64,000 nt of DNA from Dactylis glomerata (GCA_007115705.1 QXEO01002115.1:71342-135341), one strand, 5' to 3'; shown: positions 1 to 13,800, numbered from the stretch's first letter. Numbers and translations: made by a program. The notes: a model not told the origin generated them from the sequence alone.

Positions 1-3000
1 CGCCCGAGATTTTTGAGAGTGTTATCGCATGTGTGTGTAGAGGGTGACACCTCGGAGATAGATGTTGCCTCTCTAAGCACCCTAACACACATAGCTACAT
101 ATATTAGGGGAAAGTGATAGCTTTGGGGGGATTCCTACTCTTCTAAGGCTCCACGTACATCGGAACTCTAGCCAGGTGGCCCGCGCGGTCTACCCCTTTG
201 ACTTCCCTCCAACGATGGTTGACCGGTGGACCTTTTTTACTTTATTTGTTTGGTTAGGCAATAGGAGCACATAACAACACCGCGGAGGCCAAGAGCCCCC
301 CTAGTAGACCCGTCGTGGAGTTTCCCGCCCTACGCCCGAGATTTTCGAGAGTGTTATCGCATGTGTGTGTAGAGGGTGACACCTCGGAGATAGATGTTGC
401 CTCTCTAAGCACCCTAACACACATAGCTACATATATAAGGGGAAAGTGATAGCTTTGGGGGGATTCCTACTCTTCTCAGGCTCCACGTACATCGGAACTC
501 TAGCCAGGTAGGCCCACGCGGTCTACCCCTTTGACTTCCCTCCAACGACGGTTGACCGGTGGACCTTTTTACTTTATTTTGTTTGGTTAGGCAATAGGAG
601 CACATAACAACACCGTGGAGGCCAAGAGCCCCCCTAGTAGACCCGTCGTGGGAGTTTCCCGCCCTACGCCCGAGATTTTCGAGAGTGTTATCGCATGTGT
701 ATGTCTGAAGAGGGTGACACCTCGGAGATAGATGTTGCCTCTCTAAGCACCCTAACACACGTAGCTACATATATTAGGGGGAAAGTGATAGCTTTGGGGG
801 ATTCCTACTCTTCTCAGGCTCCACGTACATCAGAACTCTAGCCAGGTAGGCCCGCGCAGTCTACCCCTTTGACTTCCCTCCAACAACAGTTGACTGGTGG
901 ACCTTTTTAGTTTATTTTGTTTGGTTATGCAATAGGAGCATATAACAACACAGTGGAGTCCAAGAGCCCACCTAGTAGACCCATCGTGGGAGTTTCCCGC
1001 CATACGCTCGAGATTTTCGAGAGTGTTATCGCATATTATGTGAAGAGGGTGACACCTCGAAGATAGATGTTGCCTCTTTAAGCACCCTAACACATGTAGC
1101 TACATATATTAGGGTATAGTGATAGCTTTGGGGGGGATTCCTACTCTTCTCAGGCTCCACGTACATCGAACTCTAGCCAGGTGGGTCCGCGCGGTCTACC
1201 CCTTTGACTTCCCTCCAACGATGGTTGACCGGTGGACCTTTTTACTTTATTTTGTTTGGTTAGGCAATAGGAGCACATAACAACACCGTGGAGGCCAAGA
1301 GCCCCCCTAGTAGACCCGTCGTGGGAGTTTCCTGCCCTACGCCCGAGATTTTTGAGAGTGTTATCGCATGTGTACGTCTGAAGAGGGTGACACCTCGGAG
1401 ATAGATGTTGCCTCTCTAAACACCCTAACACACATAGCTACATATATTAGGGGAAAGTGATAGCTTTGGGGGGATTCCTACTCTTCTCAGGCTCCACGTA
1501 CATCGAAACTCTAGCCAGGTGGGCCCGCGCGGTCTACCCCTTTGACTTCCCTCCAACGACGGTTGACCGGTGGACCTTTTTACTTTATTTTGTTTGGTTA
1601 GGCAATAGGAGCACATAACAACACCGTGGAGGCCAAGAGCCCCCCTAGTAGACCCATCGTGGGAGTTTCCTGCCCTGCGCCCGAGATTTTTGAGAGTGTT
1701 ATCGCATGTGTACGTCTGAAGAGGGTGACACCTCGGAGATAGATATTGCCTCTCTAAACACCCTAACACACATAGCTACATATATTAGGGGAAAGTGATA
1801 GCTTTGGGGGGATTCCTACTCTTCTCAGGCTCCATGTACATCGAAACTCTAGCCAGGTGGGTCCGCGCGGTCTACCCCTTTGACTTCCCTCCAACGACGG
1901 TTGACCGGTGGACCTTTTTACTTTATTTTGTCTGGTTAGGCAATAGGAGCACATAACAACACCGTGGAGGCCAAGAGCCCCCCTAGTAGACCCGTCGTGG
2001 GAGTTTCCCGCCCTACGCCCGAGATTTTCGAGAGTGTTATCGCATGTGTATGTCTGAAGAGGGTGACACCTCGGAGATAGATGTTGCCTCTCTAAGCACC
2101 CTAACACACGTAGCTACATATATTAGGGGGAAAGCGATAGCTTTGGGGGGATTCCTACTCTTCTCAGGCTCCACGTACATCAGAACTCTAGCCAGGTAGG
2201 CCCGCGCAGTCTACCCCTTTGACTTCCCTCCAACAATAGTTGACCGGTGGACCTTTTTAGTTTATTTTGTTTGGTTATGCAATAGGAGCATATAACAACA
2301 CAGTGGAGTCCAAGACCCCACCTAGTAGACCCATCGTGGGAGTTTCCTGCCCTACGCCCGAGATTTTTGAGAGTGTTATCGCATGTGTACATCTGAAGAG
2401 GGTGACACCTCGGAGATAGATATTGCCTCTCTAAACACCCTAACACACATAGCTACATATATTAGGGGAAAGTGATAGCTTTGGGGGGATTCCTACTCTT
2501 CTCAGGCTCCACGTACATCGAAACTCTAGCCAGGTGGGTCCGCGCGGTCTACCCCTTTGACTTCCCTCCAACGATGGTTGACCGGTGGACCTTTTTACTT
2601 TATTTTGTTTGGTTAGGCAATAGGAGCACATAACAACACCGTGGAGGCCAAGAGCCCCCCTAGGAGACCCGTCGTGGGAGTTTCCTGCCCTACGCCCGAG
2701 ATTTTCGAGAGTGTTATCGCATGTGTACGTCTGAAGAGGGTGACACCTCGGAGATAGATGTTGCCTCTCTAAACACCCTAACACACATAGCTACATATAT
2801 TAGGGGAAAGTGATAGCTTTGGGGGGATTCCTACTCTTCTCAGGCTCCACGTACATCGAAACTCTAGCCAGGTGGGCCCGCGCGGTCTACCCCTTTGACT
2901 TCCCTCCAATGTCGGTTGACCGATGGACCTTTTCTTTATTTTGTTTGGTTAGGCAATAGGAGTACATAACAACACCGTGGAGGCCAAGAGCCCCCTAGTA

Positions 3001-3875
3001 GACCCATCGTGGGAGTTTCCCGCCCTGCGCCCGAGATTTTTGAGAGTGTTATCGCATGTGTGTGTAGAGGGTGACACCTGCCTCTCTAAGCACCCTAACA
3101 CACGTAGCTACATATATTTGGGGAAAGTGATAGCTTTGGGGGGATTCCTACTCTTCTCAGGCTCCACGTACATCGAAACTCTAGCCAGCTGGACCCGCAC
3201 AGTCTACCCGTTTGACTTCCCTCCAACGACGGTTGACCGGTGGACCTTTTTACTTTATTTTGTTTGCTTAGGCTATAGGAGCATGGAACAACACCGTGGT
3301 GTCCAAGAGCCCCCAGTAGACCCGTCTTGGGAGTTTCCCGCCATACGCTCGAGATTTTCGAGAGTGTTATCGCATATGTGTGAAGAGGGTGACACCTCGA
3401 AGATAGATGTTGCCTCTTTAAGCACCCTAACACATGTAGCTATATATATTAGGGGGAAGTGATAACTTTGGGGGATTTCTACTCCTCTCAGGCTCCGCGT
3501 ACACGGAAACTCTAGCCAGGTGGGCCCGCGCGGTCTACCCCTTTGAGTTCCCTCCAACGATGGTTGACCGGTGGATCTTTTTACTTTATTTTGTTTGGTT
3601 AAGCTATTGGAGCACGGAACAACACCGTGGAGTCCAAGAGCCCCCCCCAGTAGATTCATCGTGGGAGTTTCCCGCCCTACGCCCGAGATTTTCGAGAGTG
3701 TTATCGCATGTGTCTGAAGAGGGTGACACCTCGGAGATAGATGTTGCCTCTCTAAGCACCCTAACACACGTAGCTATATATATTAGGGGGAAGTGATAAC
3801 TTTGGGGTCTTTCAACATGGAACAACATCGTGGAGTCCAAGAGCATCATAGACCCGTAGTGTGAACTTCCTATCG
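1..3875. repeat. 338-bp satellite array 1 (left edge cut by window)
   Basis: About eleven head-to-tail copies of a monomer of about 338 bp. Landmarks recur at that spacing, such as the ggggaaagtgatagcttt segment, the TTGACTTCCCTCCAACGA segment and GAGAGTGTTATCGCAT. Two subfamilies are visible. One has GGCAATAGGAGCACATAAC and GTGGAGGCCAAG; the other has TGCAATAGGAGCATATAAC and GTGGAGTCCAAG. The last three monomers before about 3800 are more diverged, and the final one (about 3795-3875) is shortened internally. I do not recognise this satellite by name. The minus strand stays open for a whole monomer, but the monomer length is not a multiple of three and those frames open at GTG, so I do not call genes. 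Confidence 0.95.
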
Positions 3876-4335
3876 TGTCATTTCATGCAATCCCATACAT
3901 CCTTTTCCGAAATCTTAAAACATCAAAATATCTATATTTTGTTATTTTATGATATATTTTAGTGGTGCATAATTATCATGAAATCAAATGTGGGAAAAAT
4001 TTTGGAAACATCTAAGCCGACGGCAATGCCGTCGGCATAGATGGGACCGGCGGTCCTCCCGTGACGCCGTTAGGGTTGCAGTTTGCGGCCCCACCTCGGT
4101 CAAACTATGCCGACGGCTGCGCTATGCCGACGGCTTTGCTGCCAGCGTACGTTTGAAGGCCGACGGTCAACCTATGCCGACGGCTTTGCCGTTGGCGTAG
4201 ATATCTATGCCGACGGCTTTTCTACGCCGACGGTCGTTTCTGTAGATTCCTATCCAGCGAGATACGCCGACGGCCCCGATAAAAAGCCGTCGGCATAGCT
4301 CTAGGCCGTCGGCGTAGTGTCTTGTTCCCGTAGTG
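3876..4335. mobile_element. CACTA transposon terminus, copy 1 (right end only)
   Basis: The segment ends in ..TTGTTCCCGTAGTG at 4335, the reverse complement of a CACTACGGGAACAA terminus, the hallmark of plant CACTA (En/Spm-type) elements. The preceding 320 bp (from about 4014) hold about a dozen direct and inverted copies of GCCGACGGC, usually next to TAT or TAC, which fits the subterminal transposase-binding repeats of this superfamily. The first 140 bp (3876-4013) are AT-rich and feature-poor. No matching CACTACGGG left end and no transposase were found in the window, so this is one end of an element, a deletion derivative, or the end of an element whose interior is the satellite. Confidence 0.8.
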
Positions 4336-4696
4336 ATTGTGTGCTAACCAATCAACAACTTCGCTTTCGAGTAATAGTATCTGTACTTACCAACCGCCAA
4401 CATAGCCATATGTGTACCATGCACTATGACATGTGATGTCATGTGCTGATGTGCCTCATCGGAGAAAAAGAAAAAAACATCACCCACAAGTCATGTCTTT
4501 CTGAGAATGCTGTATTTATGTTGAATATTATGTATGAGCTCGATTACGTTTTGATTCTAAATTATAATAGATATGAATAGGTTACGTTTAGTTTTGAGTC
4601 AGACTCTAATAGCATGAGTCTTATGTATATAATATGGGGGACACCACCCGGTAACCTACAACGACTAGACGTGTAAGGAGAGCAATTGCATGAATT
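4336..4696. other. Conserved flank downstream of the CACTA end, copy 1
   Basis: This 361-bp segment has no gene and is repeated almost unchanged after all three CACTA ends. It contains a TATATAA-like run near 4625 and the phrase GGGGGACACCACCCGGTAAC. It stops abruptly at 4696, where the sequence switches back to satellite; the three bases ATT at the switch fit both sides. It could be the remnant of an LTR, because the third copy is followed by a tRNA-Met primer-site-like stretch, but that is weak. Confidence 0.7.
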
Positions 4697-7600
4697 AGGG
4701 GAAAGTGATAGCTCTGGGGGGGATTCCTACTCTTCTCAGGCTCCACGTACATCGAAACTCTAGCTAGGTGGGCCCGCGCGGTCTACCCCTTTGACTTCCC
4801 TCCAATGACGGTTGACCGGTGGACCTTTTTACTTTATTTTGTTTGGTTATGCAATAGGAGCATATAACAACACAGTGGAGTCCAAGAGCCCACCTAGTAG
4901 ACCCATCGTGGGAGTTTCCTGCCCTACGCCCGATATTTTTGAGAGTGTTATCGCATGTGTACGTCTGAAGAGGGTGACACCTCCGAGATAGATATTGCCT
5001 CTCTAAACACCTTAACACACATAGCTACATATATTAGGGAAAAGTGATAGCTTTGGGGGGATTCCTACTCTTCTCAGGCTCCACGTACATCGAAACTCTA
5101 GCCAGGTGGGTCCGCGCGGTCTACCCCTTTGACTTCCCTCCAACGACGGTTGACCGGTGGACCTTTTTACTTTATTTTGTTTGGTTAGGCAATAGGAGCA
5201 CATAACAACACCGTGGAGGCCAAGAGCCCCCCTAGTAGACCCACCGTGGGAGTTTCCCGCCCTACGCCCGAGATTTTCGAGAGTGTTATCGCATGTGTAT
5301 GTCTGAAGAGGGTGACACCTCGGAGATAGATGTTGCCTCTCTAAGCACCCTAACACACGTAGCTACATATATTAGGGGGAAAGTGATAGCTTTGGGGGGA
5401 TTCCTACTCTTCTCAGGCTCCACGTACATCGGAACTCTAGCCAGGTAGGCCCGCGCGGTCTACCCCTTTGACTTCCCTCCAACAACAGTTGACCGGTGGA
5501 CCTTTTTAGTTTATTTTGTTTGGTTATGCAATAGGAGCATATAACAACACAGTGGAGTCCAAGAGCCCACCTAGTAGACCCATCGTGGGACTTTCATGCC
5601 CTACGCCCGAGATTTTTGAGAGTGTTATCGCATGTGTACGTCAGAAGAGGGTGACACCTCGGAGATAGATATTGCCTCTCTAAACACCCTAACACACATA
5701 GCTACATATATTAGGGGAAAGTGATAGCTTTGGGGGGATTCCTACTCTTCTCAGGCTCCACGTACATTGAAATCTAGCCAGGTGGGTCCGCGCGGTCTAC
5801 CCCTTTGACTTCCCTCCAACGACGGTTGACCGGTGGATGTTTTTACTTTATTTAGTTTGGTTAGGTAATAGGAGCACATAACAACACCGTGGAGGCCAAG
5901 AGCCCCCTAGTAGACCCATCGTGGGAGTTTCCCGCCCTGCGCCCGAGATTTTTGAGAGTGTTATCGCATGTGTGTGTAGAGGGTGACACCTCGGAGATAG
6001 ATGTTGCCTCTCTAAGCACCCTAACACACATAGCTACATATATTAGGGGAAAGTGATAGCTTTGGGGGGATTCCTACTCTTCTCAGGCTCCACGTACATC
6101 GGAACTCTAGCCAGGTAGGCCCGCGCGGTCTACCCCTTTGACTTCCCTCCAACGATGGTTGACCGGTGGACCTTTTTTACTTTATTTTGTTTGGTTAGGC
6201 AATAGGAGCACATAACAACACCGTGGAGGCCAAGAGCCCCCCTAGTAGACCCGTCGTGGGAGTTTCCCGCCCTACGCCCGAGATTTTCGAGAGTGTTATC
6301 GCATGTGTGTGTAGAGGGTGACACCTCGGAGATAGATGTTGCCTCTCTAAGCACCCTAACACACATAGCTACATATATAAGGGGAAAGTGATAGCTTTGG
6401 GGGGATTCCTACTCTTCTCAGGCTCCACGTACATCGGAACTCTAGCCAGGTAGGCCCGCGCGGTCTACCCCTTTGACTTCCCTCCAACGACGGTTGACCG
6501 GTGGACCTTTTTTACTTTATTTTGTTTGGTTAGGCAATAGGAGCACATAACAACACCGTGGAGGCCAAGAGCCCCCCTAGTAGACCCGTCGTGGGAGTTT
6601 CCCGCCCTACGCCCGAGATTTTCGAGAGTGTTATCGCATGTGTATGTCTGAAGAGGGTGACACCTCGGAGATAGATGTTGCCTCTCTAAGCACCCTAACA
6701 CACGTAGCTACATATATTAGGGGGAAAGCGATAGCTTTGGGGGGATTCCTACTCTTCTCAGGCTCCACGTACATCAGAACTCTAGCCAGGTAGGCCCGCG
6801 CAGTCTACCCCTTTGACTTCCCTCCAACAACAGTTGACTGGTGGACCTTTTTAGTTTATTTTGTTTGGTTATGCAATAGGAGCATATAACAACACAGTGG
6901 AGTCCAAGAGCCCACCTAGTAGACCCATCGTGGGAGTTTCCCGCCATACGCTCGAGATTTTCGAGAGTGTTATCGCATATGTGTGAAGAGGGTGACACCT
7001 CGAAGATAGATGTTGCCTCTTTAAGCACCCTAACACATGTAGCTACATATATTAGGGGATAGTGATAGCTTTGGGGGGGATTCCTACTCTTCTCAGGCTC
7101 CACGTACATCGAACTCTAGCCAGGTGGGTCCGCGCGGTCTACCCCTTTGACTTCCCTCCAATGACGGTTGACCGGTGGACCTTTTTACTTTATTTTGTTT
7201 GGTTATGCAATAGGAGCATATAACAACACAGTGGAGTCCAAGAGCCCACCTAGTAGACCCATCGTGGGAGTTTCCTGCCCTACGCCCGAGATTTTTGAGA
7301 GTGTTATCACATGTGTACGTCTGAAGAGGGTGACACCTCGGAGATAGATATTGCCTCTCTAAGCACCCTAACACACATAGCTACATATATTACGGGAAAG
7401 TGATAGCTTTGGGGGGATTCCTACTCTTCTCAGGCTCCACGTACATCGAAACTCTAGCTAGGTGGGTCCGCGCGGTCTACCCCTTTGACTTCCCTCCAAC
7501 GACGGTTGACCGGTGGACCTTTTTACTTTATTTTGTTTGGTTAGGCAATAGGAGCACATAACAACACCGTGGAGGCCAAGAGCCCCCCTAGTAGACCCAT

Positions 7601-10600
7601 CGTGGGAGTTTCCCGCCCTACGCCCGAGATTTTCGAGAGTGTTATCGCATGTGTATGTCTGAAGAGGGTGACACCTCGGAGATAGATGTTGCCTCTCTAA
7701 GCACCCTAACATACGTAGCTACATATATTAGGGGGAAAGTGATAGCTTTGGGGGGATTCCTACTCTTCTCAGGCTCCACGTACATCGGAACTCTAGCCAG
7801 GTAGGCCCGCGCGGTCTACCCCTTTGACTTCCCTCCAACAACAGTTGACCGGTGGACCTTTTTAGTTTATTTTGTTTGGTTATGCAATAGGAGCATATAA
7901 CAACACAGTGGAGTCCAAGAGCCCACCTAGTAGACCCATCGTGGGAGTTTCCTGCCCTACGCCCGAGATTTTTGAGAGTGTTATCGCATGTGTACGTCTG
8001 AAGAGGGTGACACCTCAGAGATAGATATTGCCTCTCTAAACACCCTAACACACCTAGCTACATATATTAGGGGAAAGTGATAGCTTTGGGGGGATTCCTA
8101 CTCTTCTCAGGCTCCACGTACATCGAAACTCTAGCCAGGTGGGTCCGCGCGGTCTACCCCTTTGACTTCCCTCCAACGATGGTTGACCGATGGATCTTTT
8201 TACTTTATTTTGTTTGGTTAGGCAATAGGAGCACATAACAACACCGTGGAGGCCAAGAGCCCCCCTAGTAGACCCGTCGTGGGAGTTTCCTGCCCTACGC
8301 CCGAGATTTTCGAGAGTGTTATCGCATGTGTACGTCTGAAGAGGGTGACACCTCGGAGATAGATGTTGCCTCTCTAAACACCCTAACACACATAGCTACA
8401 TATATTAGGGGAAAGTGATAGCTTTGGGGGGGATTCCTACTCTTCTCAGGCTCCACGTACATCGAAACTCTAGCCAGGTGGGCCCGCGCGGTCTACCCCT
8501 TTGACTTCCCTCCAATGACGGTTGACCGGTGGACCTTTTTACTTTATTTTGTTTGGTTATGCAATAGGAGCATATAACAACACAGTGGAGTCCAAGAGCC
8601 CACCTAGTAGACCCATCGTGGGAGTTTCCTGCCCTACGCCCGATATTTTTGAGAGTGTTATCGCATGTGTACGTCTGAAGAGGGTGACACCTCGGAGATA
8701 GATATTGCCTCTCTAAACACCTTAACACACATAGCTACATATATTAGGGAAAAGTGATAGCTTTGGGGGGATTCCTACTCTTCTCAGGCTCCACGTACAT
8801 CGAAACTCTAGCCAGGTGGGTCCGCGCGGTCTACCCCTTTGACTTCCCTCCAACGACGGTTGACCGGTGGACCTTTTTACTTTATTTTGTTTGGTTAGGC
8901 AATAGGAGCACATAACAACACCGTGGAGGCCAAGAGCCCCCCTAGTAGACCCACCGTGGGAGTTTCCCGCCCTACGCCCGAGATTTTCGAGAGTGTTATC
9001 GCATGTGTATGTCTGAAGAGGGTGACACCTCGGAGATAGATGTTGCCTCTCTAAGCACCCTAACACACGTAGCTACATATATTAGGGGGAAAGTGATAGC
9101 TTTGGGGGGATTCCTACTCTTCTCAGGCTCCACGTACATCGGAACTCTAGCCAGGTAGGCCCGCGCGGTCTACCCCTTTGACTTCCCTCCAACAACAGTT
9201 GACCGGTGGACCTTTTTAGTTTATTTTGTTTGGTTATGCAATAGGAGCATATAACAACACAGTGGAGTCCAAGAGCCCACCTAGTAGACCCATCGTGGGA
9301 CTTTCATGCCCTACGCCCGAGATTTTTGAGAGTGTTATCGCATGTGTACGTCAGAAGAGGGTGACACCTCGGAGATAGATATTGCCTCTCTAAACACCCT
9401 AACACACATAGCTACATATATTAGGGGAAAGTGATAGCTTTGGGGGGATTCCTACTCTTCTCAGGCTCCACGTACATTGAAATCTAGCCAGGTGGGTCCG
9501 CGCGGTCTACCCCTTTGACTTCCCTCCAACGACGGTTGACCGGTGGATGTTTTTACTTTATTTAGTTTGGTTAGGTAATAGGAGCACATAACAACACCGT
9601 GGAGGCCAAGAGCCCCCCTAGTAGACCCATCGTGGGAGTTTCCCGCCCTGCGCCCGAGATTTTTGAGAGTGTTATCGCATGTGTGTGTAGAGGGTGACAC
9701 CTCGGAGATAGATGTTGCCTCTCTAAGCACCCTAACACACATAGCTACATATATTAGGGGAAAGTGATAGCTTTGGGGGGATTCCTACTCTTCTCAGGCT
9801 CCACGTACATCGGAACTCTAGCCAGGTAGGCCCGCGCGGTCTACCCCTTTGACTTCCCTCCAACGATGGTTGACCGGTGGACCTTTTTTACTTTATTTTA
9901 TTTGGTTAGGCAATAGGAGCACATAACAACACCGCGGAGGCCAAGAGCCCCCCTAGTAGACCCGTCGTGGGAGTTTCCCGCCCTACGCCCGAGATTTTCG
10001 AGAGTGTTATCGCATGTGTGTGTAGAGGGTGACACCTCGGAGATAGATGTTGCCTCTCTAAGCACCCTAACACACATAGCTACATATATAAGGGGAAAGT
10101 GATAGCTTTGGGGGGATTCCTACTCTTCTCAGGCTCCACGTACATCGGAACTCTAGCCAGGTAGGCCCGCGCGGTCTACCCCTTTGACTTCCCTCCAACG
10201 ACGGTTGACCGGTGGACCTTTTTTACTTTATTTTGTTTGGTTAGGCAATAGGAGCACATAACAACACCGTGGAGGCCAAGAGCCCCCCTAGTAGACCCGT
10301 CGTGGGAGTTTCCCGCCCTACGCCCGAGATTTTCGAGAGTGTTATCGCATGTGTATGTCCGAAGAGGGTGACACCTCGGAGATAGATGTTGCCTCTCTAA
10401 GCACCCTAACACACGTAGCTACATATATTAGGGGGAAAGCGATAGCTTTGGGGGGATTCCTACTCTTCTCAGGCTCCACGTACATCAGAACTCTAGCCAG
10501 GTAGGCCCGCGCAGTCTACCCCTTTGACTTCCCTCCAACAACAGTTGACTGGTGGACCTTTTTAGTTTATTTTGTTTGGTTATGCAATAGGAGCATATAA

Positions 10601-10850
10601 CAACACAGTGGAGTCCAAGAGCCCACCTAGTAGACCCATCGTGGGAGTTTCCCGCCATACGCTCGAGATTTTCGAGAGTGTTATCGCATATGTGTGAAGA
10701 GGGTGACACCTCGAAGATAGATGTTGCCTCTTTAAGCACCCTAACACATGTAGCTACATATATTAGGGTATAGTGATAGCTTTGGGGGGGATTCCTACTC
10801 TTCTCAGGCTCCACGTACATCGAACTCTAGCCAGGTGGGTCCGCGCGGTC
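4697..10850. repeat. 3.71-kb tandem duplication inside array 2
   Basis: The segment from 4697 to about 7140 recurs at about 8408-10850 with a constant offset of 3710-3711 bp (11 monomers). It includes private variants such as the GAAATCTAGCC monomer (5770 and 9480) and the paired CCTTTTTTACTT monomers (6170 and 6505; 9885 and 10216). The match breaks inside a monomer near 7140, where the left copy continues with the TGCAATAGGAGCATATAAC subfamily and the right copy with GGCAATAGGAGCACATAAC. That is what unequal crossing-over within a monomer would give. Confidence 0.75.
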
Positions 10851-13800
10851 TACCCCTTTGACTTCCCTCCAACGATGGTTGACCGGTGGACCTTTTTACT
10901 TTATTTTGTTTGGTTAGGCAATAGGAGCACATAACAACACCGTGGAGGCCAAGAGCCCCCCTAGTAGACCCGTCGTGGGAGTTTCCTGCCCTACGCCCGA
11001 GATTTTCGAGAGTGTTATCGCATGTGTACGTCTGAAGAGGGTGACACCTCGGAGATAGATGTTGCCTCTCTAAACACCCTAACACACATAGCTACATATA
11101 TTAGGGGAAAGTGATAGCTTTGGGGGGATTCCTACTCTTCTCAGGCTCCACGTATATCGAAACTCTAGCCAGGTGGGCCCGCGCGGTCTACCCCTTTGAC
11201 TTCCCTCCAACGACAGTTGACCGGTGGACCTTTTTACTTTATTTTGTTTGGTTAGGCAATAGGAGCACATAACAACACCGTGGAGGCCAAGAGCCCCCCT
11301 AGTAGACCCATCGTGGGAGTTTCCTGCCCTGCGCCCGAGATTTTTGAGAGTGTTATCGCATGTGTACGTCTGAAGAGGGTGACACCTCGGAGATTGATAT
11401 TGCCTCTCTAAACACCCTAACACACATAGCTACATATATTAGGGGAAAGTGATAGCTTTGGGGGGATTCCTACTCTTCTCAGGCTCCATGTACATCGAAA
11501 CTCTAGCCAGGTGGGTCCGCGCGGTCTACCCCTTTGACTTCCCTCCAACGACGGTTGATCGGTGGACCTTTTTACTTTATTTTGTTTGGTTAGGCAATAG
11601 GAGCACATAACAACACCGTGGAGGCCAAGAGCCCCCCTAGTAGACCCGTCGTGGGAGTTTCCCGCCCTACGCCCGAGATTTTCGAGAGTGTTATCGCATG
11701 TGTATGTCTGAAGAGGGTGACACCTCGGAGATAGATGTTGCCTCTCTAAGCACCCTAACACACGTAGCTACATATATTAGGGGGAAAGCGATAGCTTTGG
11801 GGGGATTCCTACTCTTCTCAGGCTCCACGTACATCAGAACTCTAGCCAGGTAGGCCCGCGCAGTCTACCCCTTTGACTTCCCTCCAACAATAGTTGACCG
11901 GTGGACCTTTTTAGTTTATTTTGTTTGGTTATGCAATAGGAGCATATAACAACACAGTGGAGTCCAAGACCCCACCTAGTAGACCCATCGTGGGAGTTTC
12001 CTGCCCTACGCCCGAGATTTTTGAGAGTGTTATCGCATGTGTACATCCGAGGAGGGTGACACCTCGGAGATAGATATTGCCTCTCTAAACACCCTAACAC
12101 ACATAGCTACATATATTAGGGGAAAGTGATAGCTTTGGGGGGATTCCTACTCTTCTCAGGCTCCACGTACATCGAAACTCTAGCCAGGTGGGTCCGCGCG
12201 GTCTACCCCTTTGACTTCCCTCCAACGATGGTTGACCGGTGGACCTTTTTACTTTATTTTGTTTGGTTAGGCAATAGGAGCACATAACAACACCGTGGAG
12301 GCGAAGAGCCCCCCTAGGAGACCCGTCGTGGGAGTTTCCTGCCCTACGCCCGAGATTTTCGAGAGTGTTATCGCATGTGTACGTCTGAAGAGGGTGACAC
12401 CTCGGAGATAGATGTTGCCTCTCTAAACACCCTAACACACATAGCTACATATATTAGGGGAAAGTGATAGTTTTGGGGGGATTCCTACTCTTCTCAGGCT
12501 CCACGTACATCAAAACTCTAGCCAGGTGGGCCCGCGCGGTCTACCCCTTTGACTTCCCTCCAATGACGGTTGACCGATGGACCTTTTCTTTATTTTGTTT
12601 GGTTAGGCAATAGGAGTACATAACAACACCGTGGAGGCCAAGAGCCCCCCTAGTAGACCCATCGTGGGAGTTTCCCGCCCTGCGCCCGAGATTTTTGAGA
12701 GTGTTATCGCATGTGTGTGTAGAGGGTGACACCTGCCTCTCTAAGCACCCTAACACACGTAGCTACATATATTTGGGGAAAGTGATAGCTTTGGGGGGAT
12801 TCCTACTCTTCTCAGGCTCTGCGTACATCGAAACTCTAGCCAGGTGGGCCCGCGCGGTCTAACCCTTTGACTTCCCTCCAACGATGGTTGACCGGTGGAC
12901 CTTTCTTGTTTACTTTGTTTGGTTAGGCAATAGTAGCACATAACAACCCCGTGGAGTCCAAGATCCCCCCTAGTAGACCCATCGTGGGAGTTTCCCGCCC
13001 TACACCCGAGATTTTCGAGAGTGTTATCGTATGTGTGTGAAGAGGGTGACACCTCGGAGGTAGAGGTTGCCTCTCTAAGCACCCTAACACATGTAAATAC
13101 ATATATTAGGGGAAAGTGATAGCTTTGGGGGGATTCCTACTCTTCTCAGGCTCCACGTACATCGAAACTCTAGCCAGCTGGACCCGCACAGTCTACCCGT
13201 TTGACTTCCCTCCAACGACGGTTGACCGGTGGACCTTTTTACTTTATTTTGTTTGCTTAGGCTATAGGAGCATGGAACAACACCGTGGTGTCCAAGAGCC
13301 CCCAGTAGACCCGTCTTGGGACTTTCCCGCCATACGCTCGAGATTTTCGAGACTGTTATCGCATATGTGTGAAGAGGGTGACACCTCGAAGATAGATGTT
13401 GCCTCTTTAAGCACCCTAACACATGTAGCTATATATATTAGGGGGAAGTGATAACTTTGGGGGATTTCTACTCCTCTCAGGCTCCGCGTACACGGAAACT
13501 CTAGCCAGGTGGGCCCACGCGGTCTACCCCTTTGAGTTCCCTCCAACGATGGTTGACCGGTGGATCTTTTTACTTTATTTTGTTTGGTTAGGCTATTGGA
13601 GCACGGAACAACACCGTGGAGTCCAAGAGCCCCCCCAGTAGATTCATCGTGGGAGTTTCCCGCCCTACGCCCGAGATTTTCGAGAGTGTTATCGCATGTG
13701 TCTGAAGAGGGTGACACCTCGGAGATAGATGTTGCCTCTCTAAGCACCCTAACACACGTAGCTATATATATTAGGGGGAAGTGATAACTTTGGGGTCTTT

